Shown here: piece by piece, positions 23,263 to 35,619 of the stretch
Layout of the letters: each line of letters starts with the position of its first letter
Numbering within the stretch: position 1 is the stretch's first letter
From: Ophiocordyceps camponoti-saundersi (nom. inval.)
Taxonomy: Eukaryota > Ascomycota > Sordariomycetes > Hypocreales > Ophiocordycipitaceae
Direction of reading: 5' to 3'
DNA length: 64,000 bases
Assembly: GCA_003339415.1 (NCBI GenBank)
Contig: PDHQ01000074.1
Coordinates: forward strand, 62,001 to 126,000
Notes under the pieces: model-generated
What the model was told of the DNA's origin: nothing
What the model saw: only the letters and a program-made list of their open reading frames with translations
The model's database searches: none
Made by a program: the position numbers and the translations under genes

Positions 23263-24387
23263 AAAATATAATTAAAAAATAGAAAAAACTTTATTATAGC
23301 TTAAAGAACTTACTTATATTTTTAGTAAGGTTTATTTCTAAGTTAATATAGTATTATTTAAATTTAAAGAGTAATTATATAAAGTAGCTACTTATTCCCT
23401 TAGTTTATTATATTTTATAAAGAAGAAATAAATAGATATAAAAATAAAATAAAAAAGGCAAAAAAGTTTACTTTTTCTAAGCTATAAGCTATATTTTTTT
23501 AATAATTATAAGGCTATTATTAGCTTTTCTTTTAAATCTTTTATTTAAATAAAAAAAGTCTTTTAAAGTTAATAATATAAATAAATATAAATTAATAGTT
23601 ATAATTTTAAGTAAAAAATCTTATAAGAAAGCTTAGAAAATATATTACTTAAAAAGATTTTATTTATATTTTTAACTTTATTATTAAAGGAGTTATCTTT
23701 ATAAAAAATAAAAATTTTATCCGTATCTTAGTTTACTATACTAAAAAATAACTTAGTAAGGAAAAAAGGGTAAAAAATAGAAAATAATTTATAACTAAGG
23801 CTATAATAACCTTACTTACCTAAAAAAAAGATATTACGTGAGGAAAACCCTTTTCTTTTTTACTAAATTTTTAAATTATTTTTTTCTCTTTAATTAAGCT
23901 TTTAAAATAAATGTTAGTATTTTTAATACTTAGTATAAGGTAGCAAATAAAATAATTCTTTTCTTTTTTAATAGTTTATTTAAAAATAAAAAAAAATTAT
24001 AGCCTTATAAAATATAAGATTATAATTAAAATAAGCCTTAAAAGCTTTTAGAATAATATTTTTCTTTACTTATAATAAATTCTTAATATAAATATATTTT
24101 TTCTATTAACATTTTTATAATAATTATTAGAAAATAAGTAAAATTATAAAAAAAGAACTTTTTAGCTATTATAATACTTATCTATTTCTTTAAATTATTT
24201 TTTACTATTATATACTTTATTAAAGCTTTTTTTCTTATTAATATTTTTAAAAATTATTTTTTAAAAAAAGTTATCTTTAACTTTTTACTATAAAGTAAAT
24301 AAAATAGCTAAAATTATAAAAAAATACTATTTAGAAGCGCTTTTAATAAAGTTTTTTTTAAAAGTATTAAAAAAATAATTAATACTA
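23263..24387. other. AT-rich interior of hAT, no gene seen
   Basis: About 1.1 kb of very AT-rich sequence between the upstream repeat and the right subterminal repeats. No frame or motif could be supported. Confidence 0.45.
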
Positions 24388-24576
24388 GTAACTAATTTTT
24401 TAGTCTTTAGTTAGTTACTAACTAACTAAAGACTAAAAGTGACTAACTAAAATTAGTTACTATAAGGACTTTAGTTAGTTAGGACTTTTTTTAGTCCTTA
24501 AAAATAAGGACTTTAGTTAGTTAGTCCGGACTAACTAAAAAAAGACTAAAAAGTCACTAACTAATTTTAAACCCTA
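24388..24576. repeat. hAT right terminal and subterminal repeats
   Basis: Many TTAGTTAG/CTAACTAA and AGGACT motifs are followed by the terminal inverted repeat CTAATTTTAAACCCTA. It mirrors 1003-1195. The target duplication CTTATACG follows at 24577-24584. Confidence 0.85.
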
Positions 24577-24584
24577 CTTATACG

Positions 24585-25500
24585 GTTAGGACTATCGCGT
24601 AATAAAAGCTATTATACGGTATAGAGTATTGTATAAAGCTTGCTCGTGCGAGGAGATATTTATATAACGAGAAAGAAATAATTACTCGTTAAGAGAGTAA
24701 TCTATCGGCTTTATATATTCGAGATTAGTATCGTTTTAAAGGTTAGAGGCGTTCTAAAGCTCGGAGGCTTCGTACGTAGTTAAGTTTATAGGCGTAGCCG
24801 AAAGTATAGGAGGGAGAAAGGGTAAGGAAAGTGGCCGGGCGGTAGAAATTTTCAGCCTGCTATTTATAGCTAGTAAGTCTTACTAACTATAAGAAGTGCC
24901 TTCCTCTTCCTCTTATACGAGAGAAATTTTCTTCCCTCCTTTATCCTTTATAGTAATAGTAACTTTATTATTATTATTATAATTACTATTATTATTACTA
25001 GCCGTAGCCGTAGCTATAGCATATAACGATAACGAAGAAGAAGAAGAAGAATAAGTAGTTATATAATTATTATACTTATTAATATAATACTCGGACGCTT
25101 ACTTTTATCGAATAGCGTTATTATTATTACCCTCGGTACTAATAAGGAAGTGCGGGCTAAGTTCCTCTAAGCCGCTATTAGCGTATATATCCCTTTCGTA
25201 TAGGATATTTCCGTAGACTTTTATTAATTATTTAATAAGCTAAAAAACGCCGCTACCTCGCTAGCACGCTATATAATATTTTTTTATATTTACGCTTTAG
25301 GAAGTTAGCTATTAAGCTAATTACGAAAGTTATACGTTATTATAGCTACTTTCGTATAATAATAATTTAAGCTATAGGCCGCTTCCTTATATAAGGCCCT
25401 TATAGCTATTATTACCTTTATTACGGTAGTGCCCCTTTCTCGGGCTATTATTATCTTTATAGCTATTAGGGCGGGGCCTATAGCCTATATATATAAGATT
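24585..25500 (+). other. Unassigned, possible decayed plus-strand ORF
   Basis: A plus frame near 25140-25490 is fairly open, with EVRAKFL, DISVDFY and LFNKLKNAATSLARY. Short TTA and GAA repeats occur near 24965-25055. No family was recognised. The stretch was joined to 356-994 before the hAT insertion. Confidence 0.3.
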
Positions 25501-25509
25501 TAAAGGGTC

Positions 25510-25730
25510 GCTACTATAACTACTATTATATAAAGGATAAAGAGGACGATAATAACGATAAGAGCAAGGATAAGGATAAAGATAATAATAAAGAAAATAA
25601 TAAGGATAAAGAAGATAAGGGAGAGGGCGAGGAGGCTAAGGGGGAGGAGGAGGACGGGTTAGACGACGATTTTAATAATATTAAAGATAATAATAACGAT
25701 AAGGATAATAACGATAAGCTTATTATCTCT
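25510..25730 (+). other. Acidic low-complexity coding tract (Asp/Lys/Asn/Glu)
   Basis: One plus frame reads about 65 codons without a stop, nearly all Asp, Lys, Asn, Glu and Gly. Third-base variation such as GAT/GAC and AAG/AAA is more consistent with a protein tract than with a simple DNA repeat. It lies just beyond the end of the opposite-strand copia G pol. The gene it belonged to is not identified. Confidence 0.45.
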
Positions 25731-25799
25731 CTTACTATACGTAGCCGCTTTTATTTAGCGCTATTATTAGCTTATAAGTAAGGTAAAAGGCGGCGGCCG

Positions 25800-28700
25800 A
25801 TTTGCTCTTTTAATTATATAGCGTTAAATTTATAGGCCTAGTAAGTAGCGGCGGCGCGAGTCTCTTAATAACTACTTCGATCTTAATTATAATCTTATTT
25901 ATCGTAACTAGTTATATAAGAGCATTGTTCGGACCTTTCTTTATTATAGCGTCTGCTAAGTTATCTTTATTATTAATCTAGAATATCTTAGTAATTTCTC
26001 TTCTTTTATACGATTTATATAAAGCTATAATATCTATTATAAGCCTCTTCTCCCTTATATTACTAAGCTTAACTAAGTAATCGTAAAAGGAGTATAAGTT
26101 TATATAAAATATAAGAGGGATATCTAGTAATAAGAGGCTTTATATAATCTTTTAGAGCGTAGTATTAAGGGCGATACTGCTATTAATACCTTATATAATA
26201 CCGTATAACTTACTTATAAGTATACTTCGCGTTATATATTTATATTTTATTAAGGATTAGTATATAATATTATTATATATAGAAACTTTAATCTTCCTAT
26301 AAGCTACCTCTTTACTTAAGATAATTATAAATCCTATTTAAAAAGATAGGTCTTTATTATTTACGAATAAGTTATCGGTAAAGATCTAAAGCTTTATATA
26401 GGAAAGGTTAAGGGGGATAAAATATAGTCCTTAATTAGCGTGCTTAATCTATTATTATATGCGGGCGTTTAGGGCGTTATAGTTTTCTTTTATGAAGTCT
26501 TAGACTTAAGTAGCGGTAGAGAGGTTATACGCTACTTCGGGCTAGCAGATTAACGAGATATACGCGCCTCGTACGCGTTACGAGAGGTACGCTTACGGCG
26601 CGTTTTCCGCGGCCAGGTTAATAACTTATAATACCTTAGCCTATCCCTTCTACGTAAAGAGGATTGTATCTCTATTAAGAGAAATCTATCCGCTATTAAA
26701 TTTAATTAGCGTCTTATGCGAGAGGTATATCTTCGGCTTCGTACGAAGATTCTGCTACTTAAGGGACTCTTCCTTAAGGGCCGAGAACGCGGGCAAAACG
26801 AAGGAGAGCGTATTATCTATTTATATTCTTATAAGGCTAAAGAAATCTAAGCTAGAAAATATAAAAAGGAGGCATAGGTTATATATTAAGGTTATTATCT
26901 CTAAATTTATATAATAGTATATATAATATATCTTAAACTAGTAAACGCCTAATTTTATAATATTATAAAGCGGGCGATAAATATATAGAATAGTGCTTTT
27001 TAGAAAACAGTCCTTAATCTCTTTCGGTAATTATATAAAAATTAGTCTCGTTAAGCGATTATACGACTATATATATATCTAAGTAATATCGTATAGCTCT
27101 ATATATATATTATATAATTATATAAAAGAAGGGCCTAGAGCAAGAATTAGCCTCTAGCTTATTTATAAGATTATAAGCGATTAAGTAAGTATAGTTACCT
27201 TATTAATATTAGCGTAGCCTTATATAATAAGGCGTAACTTTTTATATAGCTTCGTTATCTTATTTTTAATCTTATATATAAGCTTTATATAAAAAATTCG
27301 CAGCTATCTATACTTAGCTAGGTTATATTATATAAAAATAAAGATATATTAAGTAATAAGACTATTAATCTCGGCGTGGTCTAATTCCTTAAACGGGAGG
27401 CTAGGGGTTATAATAATACTATCTTAATAAAGTTATATAGTAAGGGCAGCGTTTTTCGTTTCTTTCTCCGAGAGGAAGGTAAAGGAGAAAAACGAATCTG
27501 CCGTATAGTTAGTAAAATCCTTATAGCCCCGCAGGCTACGACGCGGAATTACGATAATAAGTCCTTTTATATAAGCAAAAACGTCTTTCGCGGAAGCTTT
27601 ATTAAGCGCGTAATATAGCTTAATCTACGTTATACGGAACTTTATAAAGCTACTTAGAAGATTAATAAAGATAGATTACCCTTTAATTATTAAGAGTTTA
27701 TACGGTCTTATCTAGCTATAGCGTTCGCGCTAAACTATAACCTAGGAATATAAGAGGAGTATTAGGTTCTTATACGAATATAGTTTATTTTATATAGCTA
27801 GCGCGTAGCTAATATCTTTCTTCGTATAAAGCTTTCGAATTACCTTTATTACTTTCCGAATTATAATTACTTATATAATAATATCTAGAGATAAGGGTAA
27901 GGTACTATAAATATAAAAGTATATACCGAAAATAAGGAGCGTAAGTATAAGGCTATTAGGTCTTATTATATTATTTAGGTATTTTATAGCGAGCTAGAGG
28001 ATTATATTATTATCGGCCTAATCTCGGAGGTCTTCCTTAAATATATTATATATATATTAAAGAGAAGCGTATAAGCGTTTAACCTTACTAATTACCTAAT
28101 ATACCTTAATAAGCATTTCTTTATATAATAATCTAATAATTTATATAGAAATATAGAATTTATTTAAGGAGAAATTTATACCGGGGTTATGCGTAATAAT
28201 ATCTAGAGGGCCTTAATAGATAGTAATCTAATAATAATAGAGGGTATTTTATATATCTCGTGCGGAAAGAGATTATATAAAAACTATAGCTTAGAAAAAT
28301 ATAGCCTTATTAATAATATAAAATATATTCTTATTACTAATTTATATAATATTAATAATAATCTTATAATTAAAGGAAATATTATCTTTAATTAAAAACT
28401 TAAATTATTAAGGCGACGGGTTATACGATTAATACTAATAATAAAACTTCTTTATTATATAAAGCGATATTTTAAAGATATCCTTATACCTTATATTCTA
28501 AAATAAGTTACGAAGACGTTCTATACGAGGATATCTAAAGCGATAATATAAGTAACGGAGTTATACCTTAGTAAAGAAGAGAGCTACTTCGCGCGGAGAC
28601 GTATAAAAGAAAGGATATCTTTATTTCCGTACGATAGGGATTATCTAGCTGTCTTTATATATAATAACGTTCCTAATATTATTAAAGTAAGCTCCTAGGC

Positions 28701-30200
28701 GATCTATATCTCCGAGAGAAAGGAGGAATAGCGTAAAGGTATTAAGAATATAGTATTATACGATACTAAGAGGGCTATTAACGTTAATTATACTAATCGA
28801 GGTCGTGGCAGCCGAGCTACTAAATTTAATTATTACTATACTTAAGGTCTAGTTAATCTACGTATTTAGATTTTCTTATATAAAAGCTTCTACCTAGTCT
28901 TTGCCGATAGTTAAGAAATTTACTACGCTAGTATCTTAGAGTTATCCTTAGTATTTCGTATAATAGGTATCTATAAGGAAGACTTAACTACTTAGCTATA
29001 TAGTTTATTATATAAAGATATCTTCTTTTATAAAACGGTATATAAGAGCGCTTAAGAGGAGGAATTAAGTAGCGTTTTTAGGGGCGTCTTTATCTTTATA
29101 TAAGGATTCGTTAAGGTTATTAATAATATTATAACCTTCGTACTTAAGGAGGAATACTTTAAACTTATTATCTTTAAGCAGGTCCTTATCGAATTCTTTA
29201 TATAACGTAAAATACGCCTTTCTCGCGCGGTTAAATTTACCTTACTTATAATTTATTAACTAATAGCCTTCTTTCTTATAAATAAAGTAGCATTTCTTCG
29301 TACGGGGTAATAAGTATTAATCTTCCTAGCGAACTTATTTAAATTTACCTATACGGAACTTTAGCCGGGAGGGATTTAAGCATAAAGAATTCGTATAGTA
29401 GCGTTAATTAATAAAGAATTATCCGGAAAGATTTCCGCGGTTAAGGGTAACCTAAAATAATATATAAAAGATAGAGAAAAATTCTTTATATAAGGGCTTT
29501 ATAGAGAGAAATGCCGGCTTAAGTTCCGGCACCTTATAGTAGGCCTTAGTTATTATAGCGTAGAGTTAAGGTTCTCCTTCGCTAAGGGCACGCTATATAA
29601 GTTATATTTTCTTAATTAGTTCCTCGAAGATTTTAGGCATTAATTTCTTAGGGAACTTCCTTTATATAGAAGCGAATATTATACTAGTTTAGTTAGCTTA
29701 GTATTATATATAATTCGTTATTATATTAAAATATAAATCGAGTATCTAATAGATCTTATCTTACCTCTTCTTAGGTTTTAAATAATAAAAGTAATATAAC
29801 TAAGCTAGGCCCGTAAGAATATCTAGAAAAATAGCGTAATATTAGTCCTCGGTAATACTAATTTTTCAGCAATATAATATAAAAAGCTTAACTTTATTAT
29901 ATAAGATATTATATAATTATCTTAAGTAATTTTAATCTTTTCGCTATCTTTTACTAAATACTATAACCTTATTAAGTTAAATCGGGCTATTATAAATTCG
30001 TTATATAAGAGGAAGGGCAAAAAGGGAGGGCTTTATTTATACGGTAAGAGTTATAAAGAGTCTTAAGGCTTCCTCCTTTACCTTATTCGAAATTATCCGG
30101 GGGGACGGGCGAAGTATTATCTATAAAGAAAGGGTCTCGATAAGGGGGAGGTTTTCGATCGACGGGATAACCTTCTTAGCAAATATAGGTCTCGGGGTTA
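25800..30200 (-). pseudogene. Copia G gag-pol remnant
   Basis: Minus-strand motifs in copia order: Gag near 29775-29840, with ITEDQYYAIFLDILTGLAQ; a degraded zinc-knuckle-like YFIYKKEGYQLINY whose Cys/His ligands have become Tyr; protease and adjoining region near 28770-28950, with DTSVVNFLTIGKDQVEA and IINVNSPLS; RT start near 27365-27405, with LPFKELDHAEIN; a later block near 26590-26640, with VINLAAENAPQAYLS; and the pol C-terminus near 25925-25975, with NLADAIIKKGPNNAL. This is a fungal copia lineage different from copia A and B. Stops sit at Gln positions throughout. LTRs were not found, so the outer limits are uncertain. Confidence 0.75.
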
Positions 30201-31199
30201 TAAGGGTTATAGAAATATACTTATACGAGGCTTAGATTACGGAAAGGAACTTTTTAATAAGAGTTTTCTTCTATTATATAGTAACGCCTTATTCTTCGAG
30301 AAGTTAAAAGAAAGCCTTAAGGAATAAGCAGGATATTTATTTTACTTAGTATTCCGACTACCCGGAGAAATTCTCCTACGCGCTAGCGGTAAGGAGGGAT
30401 CCCTTAAGCTTTAAGTAGATTACTTTATATATAATCTTTCCTACGTATATCGTAAGTTTAACCTCTAAGGGGCCGCTTACGATTTTTAGGTTAGTTTCCT
30501 AGAAATTTAGGTTTATCTTTACTTACTATATATAGACCGGGATAGTGCTTCCTTTAGCTATTTCTTCGTATATAATTAGGTTAATTCCTTAAGTCTAAGT
30601 CGAGGCTAAGGTTACCTAAGTTTAAGTTTATTTTAGCTATAAAGGCGTAGGCGAGGGCGCGTTCGAAAGTGCTAAGGGCGTATAAGAGTTCTTATTAGAT
30701 AATAGAGCGCGTAAAGCTATCGTTTATTATCTAAATAAGTCCGGTATAGGTAAAAAAGTCCTATCTTCTTTCTTTCTATTATATATAGTAGTTATTATAT
30801 AAGCCGCTAAGTTATATAAGAAAGTAAGGTTAAGTATAACGGAATATTAGTCCTTTTTTCCGCGGTCGTCTCTTTTATCTTAGCTAATCTATATATTTTC
30901 CGATATACTAATTAATATTAAACGGGCTATCCGTTACTAATAATAAAGGGGTCCTAAAAAGGAGTATATTATTATAATTACCTTTTATATATAATATACG
31001 AGAGGGCAGCTATCTAAATACTTAATCGAATATATAAAGTAATAATAAGGAATATATAGAGTAGAGAGAGGAGTTATAAGATTAGAAGGATCTTATATAA
31101 AGGGTCCCTATAACTTATAGGGGCTATATAATTATACAAGGCTATATAGGCAGCGACGCGAGGCTATAAGGTATCGTAAGATGCCTTAATAATAATTAA
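30201..31199 (-). other. Junction zone between copia G and gypsy E remnants
   Basis: Several minus frames are partly open, for example IEEIAKGSTIPVYI-like sequence near 30540-30600, but I could not assign them to Gag of copia G or RNase H/integrase of gypsy E. The boundary between the two elements lies somewhere here. Confidence 0.3.
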
Positions 31200-33000
31200 A
31201 ATCTTATTAAGTAAAAATAGGCGCGGAAATAAAAATAAACTTAAGTATATTAAAAATAAGCTAATATTAATTTATCTAATAAAAAGGCGCGCCGCGTTTA
31301 GTTAATTTAATTAAGGGTATTATAAAGGCTAAGAACCGTAAGATAAAGTTATAATAAAAGTTAGCAAACTTAAGAAAACTGCGAACGCCCTAAATATAGG
31401 TTAGCGCCTTTTATTCGAAGATAGCGGTAACTTTCGCTAAGTCTAGCTATACCTCTTTCCTAATATAGACGATAAAATTAAGGTACTTAACTTTATATAT
31501 AGTAAAGTTATACTTAGTAAAGTTAAGAAAAAGCCTAGCTTAGTAAAGGCGCGAAAATATAACGCGAACTTTACGCTAATAGTTAAAATATAAGCCGCCT
31601 AAGTAAATAAAAATATTATTAAAGTAAGCTATAATAAAGTCTTTAAGGAAGTTGCTAAGGGCTATATTAATATAGTGTTAGAATATAGCGGGCGCGCTTA
31701 TAAGGCTAAATAAATAAATAAAGTATTTAAAGAGATTAAACCGGGTATAGAAAATAATAAGGTATTTCTCGCCCTTCGCGATATAAAGTTTATAGAAAAT
31801 AGTATAAATATTTAATCTTATAAACTAGCGGGCACCTAAAAAGCTATAAAGCGTCTCTTTAATAAGCGGAAAAAAGTAGCAGTCTTACTTAGTTACTTTA
31901 TTTAAGGTATAGTAATCGATATAAAAGCGCTACCCGCTACCTAGCTTTTTAGTAAATAAGATAAAGGCAGCTATAGATAATAAGCTTATATAAATTTACC
32001 CCTTATCTATTAAGTTAATAATTTACTTATATACCTTAAGGAGATAATTATAAGGTATATTATAAAGCGGCCCTTAAGGTAAGGGAGGTAAAGATCCGTT
32101 AAGCTAGCAGCGTAACCGGATATAATAATTATAGCTATTATAGTAAGGGGGTAAAACTCTCGCCTTCTCCTTATTAAAAAAGTTAGCAAAGTCTAACACC
32201 TTAGGGGGTAAGGAAAAGACTATAGCTAAGGTAGAGGTATCGATATAAAAAATATAAGAGATATCCCTTAAGCTAGTTATAAGGAACTAATAGCTTATTC
32301 GCTATTAGGCCTTATAATAGATAAGGGCTATAAAAATAAAGCTAAGGATAGCTATAATAAGGAAGTTAACTTAGCGGGACTTAGAATAGGGAATAATTAA
32401 ATCGCTAGTAAAGTATATTATAACCTCCCGCTTACTAAGGCGTAGTAAGATATTATTACGCGCTATCTAATATAAGCTAAAAATTAAGTTTTAAGTAAGG
32501 CCTAGGATTATATATACTATAATAAGTAATTACTAGCTATTAATATTAGCTATAAAATAAATAAGGTAGCGGATAAAAAAGTATAGCTTAAAATATATAC
32601 GCTATTAGTAGCGCGTCTATATAATAATATAGATTACTTATAAGCGAGGAAGGGGAATCTGCTTAAGCTAGTAATATTAGATAAAAGATTTACTTATAAT
32701 AGTATAGTAATTATAGCTATTATCTACCTATATAATAATAAAAAATATAAAGTTTATAAGTATAAATAAGAGAAGAGGAGGCGAGTCTATATTTCGACTA
32801 ATATTTATAAAATAATTATATAGTATTTTATAAGTAATATTACTATAAAAGGTCCCCCCTTATAAGAAACTTAATATAAGGGGGACTTATTTCCTTAATT
32901 TAAGGCGATAATCTCCTCTTTTTTTATAATATTTATAAAATAAACTAAAAAAGTTAGAAGGGGAGGGTTAAGCTTATAATCGCGTAAGAAATAACTAATA
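31200..33000 (-). pseudogene. Gypsy E protease and reverse transcriptase remnant
   Basis: Minus-strand frame: protease-end block KREVIIYFTSDLIIPYSKSRQ near 32390-32440; pre-RT block VLDFANFFNKEKARVLPP near 32155-32210; RT with FISITIP and APAIFQHYINIALSNFL, where Q stands at a stop; catalytic box YFNNIFIYLGG near 31600-31630, where YxDD has become FNN; and the thumb region VRSFLKFANFYYNFI near 31350-31400. This is the order and spacing of Ty3/gypsy pol. RNase H begins (FISAPIF) near 31240 but soon becomes unreadable. No LTR was found. Confidence 0.8.
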
Positions 33001-33947
33001 CTACTATAATAAAGGTAATAACTATTAGCGCGCTATTTCGTAATCTTATTATTACTCGCCTAAGCTACTTAATAATAAGTTTTATCGCCGCGGCTAGCTT
33101 AACCGCGAGAGGGGGGACTACTACGCTTATTAAAGCATAGCTAGGTGCCAGTCTAATATATATTTATTATTAGGGTATCTTAGGATAGTTTTAAAATAAA
33201 GGGTAGGGGTACTTAGCTTTTATTTTTAAGGCGGAATAATTTAATATTTATAATAATAGCGCGGATTTTAGCTATAATAATAATATACTCGGTAAGAGGA
33301 ATATTATATTTTATATAATATTAGTAAAAGGCTAAGGTAAAAGCGCGACGGAGGCGTATAATTTTAATCTTATTAGCTTACTTAGCGCTATCTATTAAAG
33401 CGAGCTTAGCTTTAAAGTAAATAAAAAAGTTAAAGAAAGACTTAAAAGCGCTTTATATAAAATATTTAAGTTTTATTATCGCTATCTAATATTAGTATAA
33501 GTTAGTAAATATAATATTAAGGTAATTTAGAAAATAGTTAGGGTTATATTTATACTTATCGCCTTACTTAAAAAATAGGGCTACTTTAGCTTAAACTATA
33601 AGAGATAAGTATTAGTATAAAAATACCTATTAGTTATAAGCGGTGCTAATAAAAGCCTAATCCGCTTATAGCTTATAAGATATTAAGGAACGCTATATTA
33701 GAAAGAGATTCTTATCGCTATTAAATAGTAAGCTAAGAGGTAATAGCTTATAGCGGGGACGCGATTATTATTACTTAAGTAGCTATATAAACTAATATTA
33801 TTAGCGTATAAGGTTTTAAAGCTTTATAATAATAGCTTATTACTCTAAAAGCTAAGCAATAATAGCTTATTAACTATTAAAGTTATCTATAATAAAAGTT
33901 ATTTTACTATAAAGGTCTTATACTCTATTACTTTTATAAAAAGCTAA
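33001..33947 (-). other. Presumed gag/5' part of gypsy E
   Basis: This lies upstream of the gypsy E protease on its strand, where Gag is expected. I see patches of open minus frame but no motif. Copia B inserted at its right edge. Confidence 0.35.
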
Positions 33948-33952
33948 CTTTA
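33948..33952. repeat. Copia B target-site duplication, left (CTTTA)
   Basis: Identical to 40212-40216 outside the other LTR. Confidence 0.85.
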
Positions 33953-34001
33953 TTAAAAGGTTATACATAGTGGAGATAAATAGTAACGGATTGGGAAAAA
34001 A

Positions 34002-34039
34002 TATCACGTGATAGAGTGAGAAGAGAGGTATCACGTGAT
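34002..34039. promoter_or_regulatory. Paired CACGTG palindromes in copia B LTR
   Basis: TATCACGTGATA at 34002-34013 and TATCACGTGAT at 34029-34039 lie 27 bp apart. Both are repeated in the other LTR at 39514-39525 and 39541-39551. CACGTG is the core site of bHLH factors in fungi; a role in element expression is inferred. Confidence 0.5.
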
Positions 34040-34334
34040 GGTCAGATGGAGGAAAAAAATGAAGAATTAAAGGCAGGAGAGGTGATTGAATTGTGAGTGT
34101 GAGCTGATAATACTAACAAAGTAGGTAAGAAAACCCTCCTTCTTTTATAGACAATTTCTCAGTAATAAAGGTACTTTCTAAGATACTTCTAAGTCCTCGG
34201 CTATAGTACTCTAACGTAGCTGTAAGACCTTTCTGCTCTCTTATTTATAGGTATTTTCCTTCTTTAGTTATTTAACTTAAAAGATTAAGGATTTGCGGTA
34301 AGACTTATATATGATGCATACGATCGAGGCTATG

Positions 34335-34431
34335 CAAGCGCTTGGGCTCGCGTACGCTTAGGCCCTGTAAGCGCGTACGCTTGGGCCCTGTAAGCGCTAT
34401 ATGTGAGACCCTGTAAGCGCTGTGTAACAGG
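34335..34431. repeat. Degenerate ~23-bp tandem repeat in copia B LTR
   Basis: About four units share GCGTACGCTTGGGCCCTGTAA or a close variant. The same array is in the second LTR at about 39847-39943. Confidence 0.75.
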
Positions 34432-34984
34432 CGCTATAGGGCCTGTGCGTATGCTATAGTAAGTCCCTATAGGGCCCTAGTATATATAGCTTATTCCTCT
34501 TTTATACTATAAGTCTTAGGCTATATTATAAGCTTATCTCTTATCTAATTAAGATAAAAAAATATATATTATATAGCGTTTTAAAAAGGCTTTTATATAA
34601 TATAAATATTACCTTAGAAAACTAGCTTTAAGTATTTATAAATAATTATATAAGCCTATTATAGCTATATATAGCTGTATTTTTATGTTTACTCTTACAG
34701 CCTCCCTTAAAGTGTATATTATATATACTCTTTACTGGATTTTTTATATTTATCTTCTGAGAATAGGAAATTATTTATATATAAGTGTGGAAAAATATTT
34801 AAAAACCACGAGATAGCAAAACCTAGTAGGAAAAAAGCTTATCTCTTAATATTATTATTAGTAAAAACCTATAAGGAAAAATACTAATAGTTATATTTAT
34901 ACTAGTAAAACCTTTTATAAGGAAAATAACTAGATTTATATAGAGGAAAAGCTTAAAAGCAAGTAAAGACTTAAAAAACCTCTA

Positions 34985-35289
34985 TTATAATAAGGAATAG
35001 TAATTATTTAGCCTAGAAGAAGGCGGCGGAATTTATTAAATTTACTAGCTGGAAGCTCTTTAGTAAATATATCTGCTATATTATCCTCAGACCTTATATA
35101 GAATATTTGTATTTTGTTATTTCTTATATTATCCCTTATAAAGAAGTAAGATAAGTCTATATACTTAGTTCTTTTATAAAATTCAGGATTTTCTGCTAAT
35201 TTAATAGCTGCCTAATTATCTATAAGTATAGGAGGTATAGTACTTATTATATTTATATTTAATAGCTAATTTATAGTTATAAATAACCT
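34985..35289 (-). pseudogene. Copia B pol C-terminal end
   Basis: The minus strand reads ADIFTKELPASKFNKFRRLL near 35010-35090, the C-terminal motif of copia polyproteins, shared with copia A (ADIFTKEL). It follows directly from the RNase H frame at 35290. A TAA near 35020 may be the true stop. Confidence 0.8.
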
Positions 35290-35619
35290 TTATATATATA
35301 AAGCTTCTTTTATAGCTTCTTTAAGGCCTATAAACTCTGCTTCGCAGGTAGATAAAGCCGTAGATTTTTGCTTCTCACAGCCCCAGCTTATTAAATTATT
35401 ATATATATAAAAACAGTAACCGGAGATAGATTTACGGTCTATTAAGTCAGAAGCCCAGCTAGCATCTGTTAAACCTCTTATAAAGTTATTATTAAAAGGG
35501 ATATTGCAGTTATAAGTTAGTTTTAAATCTAGGTATTTATTTAAGTATTTCCAGATTATATTTAAGGCTGCTATATATATAATATTAGGCTTAGAGGCAA
35601 ATCTAGTATAGGAAATCAT
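35290..35619 (-). pseudogene. Copia B RNase H domain, uninterrupted fragment
   Basis: A 109-codon stretch without stops contains the copia RNase H signature: TDASWASDLIDRKSISGY with the catalytic Asp, ISWGCEKQKSTALSTCEAEF with the catalytic Glu, then GLKEAIKEALY. These residues degrade the RNA strand after reverse transcription. The Met at its start is internal to the polyprotein (the frame continues upstream into reverse transcriptase), so this is not a separate gene. The Trp and Cys codons kept here show how mild RIP has been in this element. Confidence 0.92.

Larger units (their letters stand above)
1003..24576 (-). mobile_element. hAT-family DNA transposon, nested insertions inside
   Basis: The ends are CAGGGTTTAAAATTAG at 1003 and its reverse complement at 24561-24576, with the last G changed to A. 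They are flanked by 8-bp target duplications. A hAT transposase is spread over the minus strand in three blocks separated by copia A and gypsy A. Removing those two elements and one target duplication each leaves about 6.8 kb, long for a hAT element, because there is a second gene and about 1.1 kb of AT-rich sequence behind the right end. RIP stops fill all frames. Family assignment is firm because both the termini and the transposase motifs agree. Confidence 0.9.
33953..34699 (-). repeat. Copia B 3' LTR
   Basis: 747 bp, the same length as 39465-40211. Each copy has its own RIP-type changes relative to the other. The terminal TG, read on the minus strand, is kept as TGTAAGAG. Confidence 0.95.

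Noticed and set aside
28189..30830. A long plus-strand frame with a stop only about every 20 codons
   Set aside because: The opposite strand carries clear copia Gag, protease-region and RT motifs in the right order. In this AT-rich, RIP-altered sequence an open-looking antisense frame is expected.
35290..35619. An independent 109-residue gene
   Set aside because: It is the RNase H portion of the copia B polyprotein; the apparent start Met is internal.
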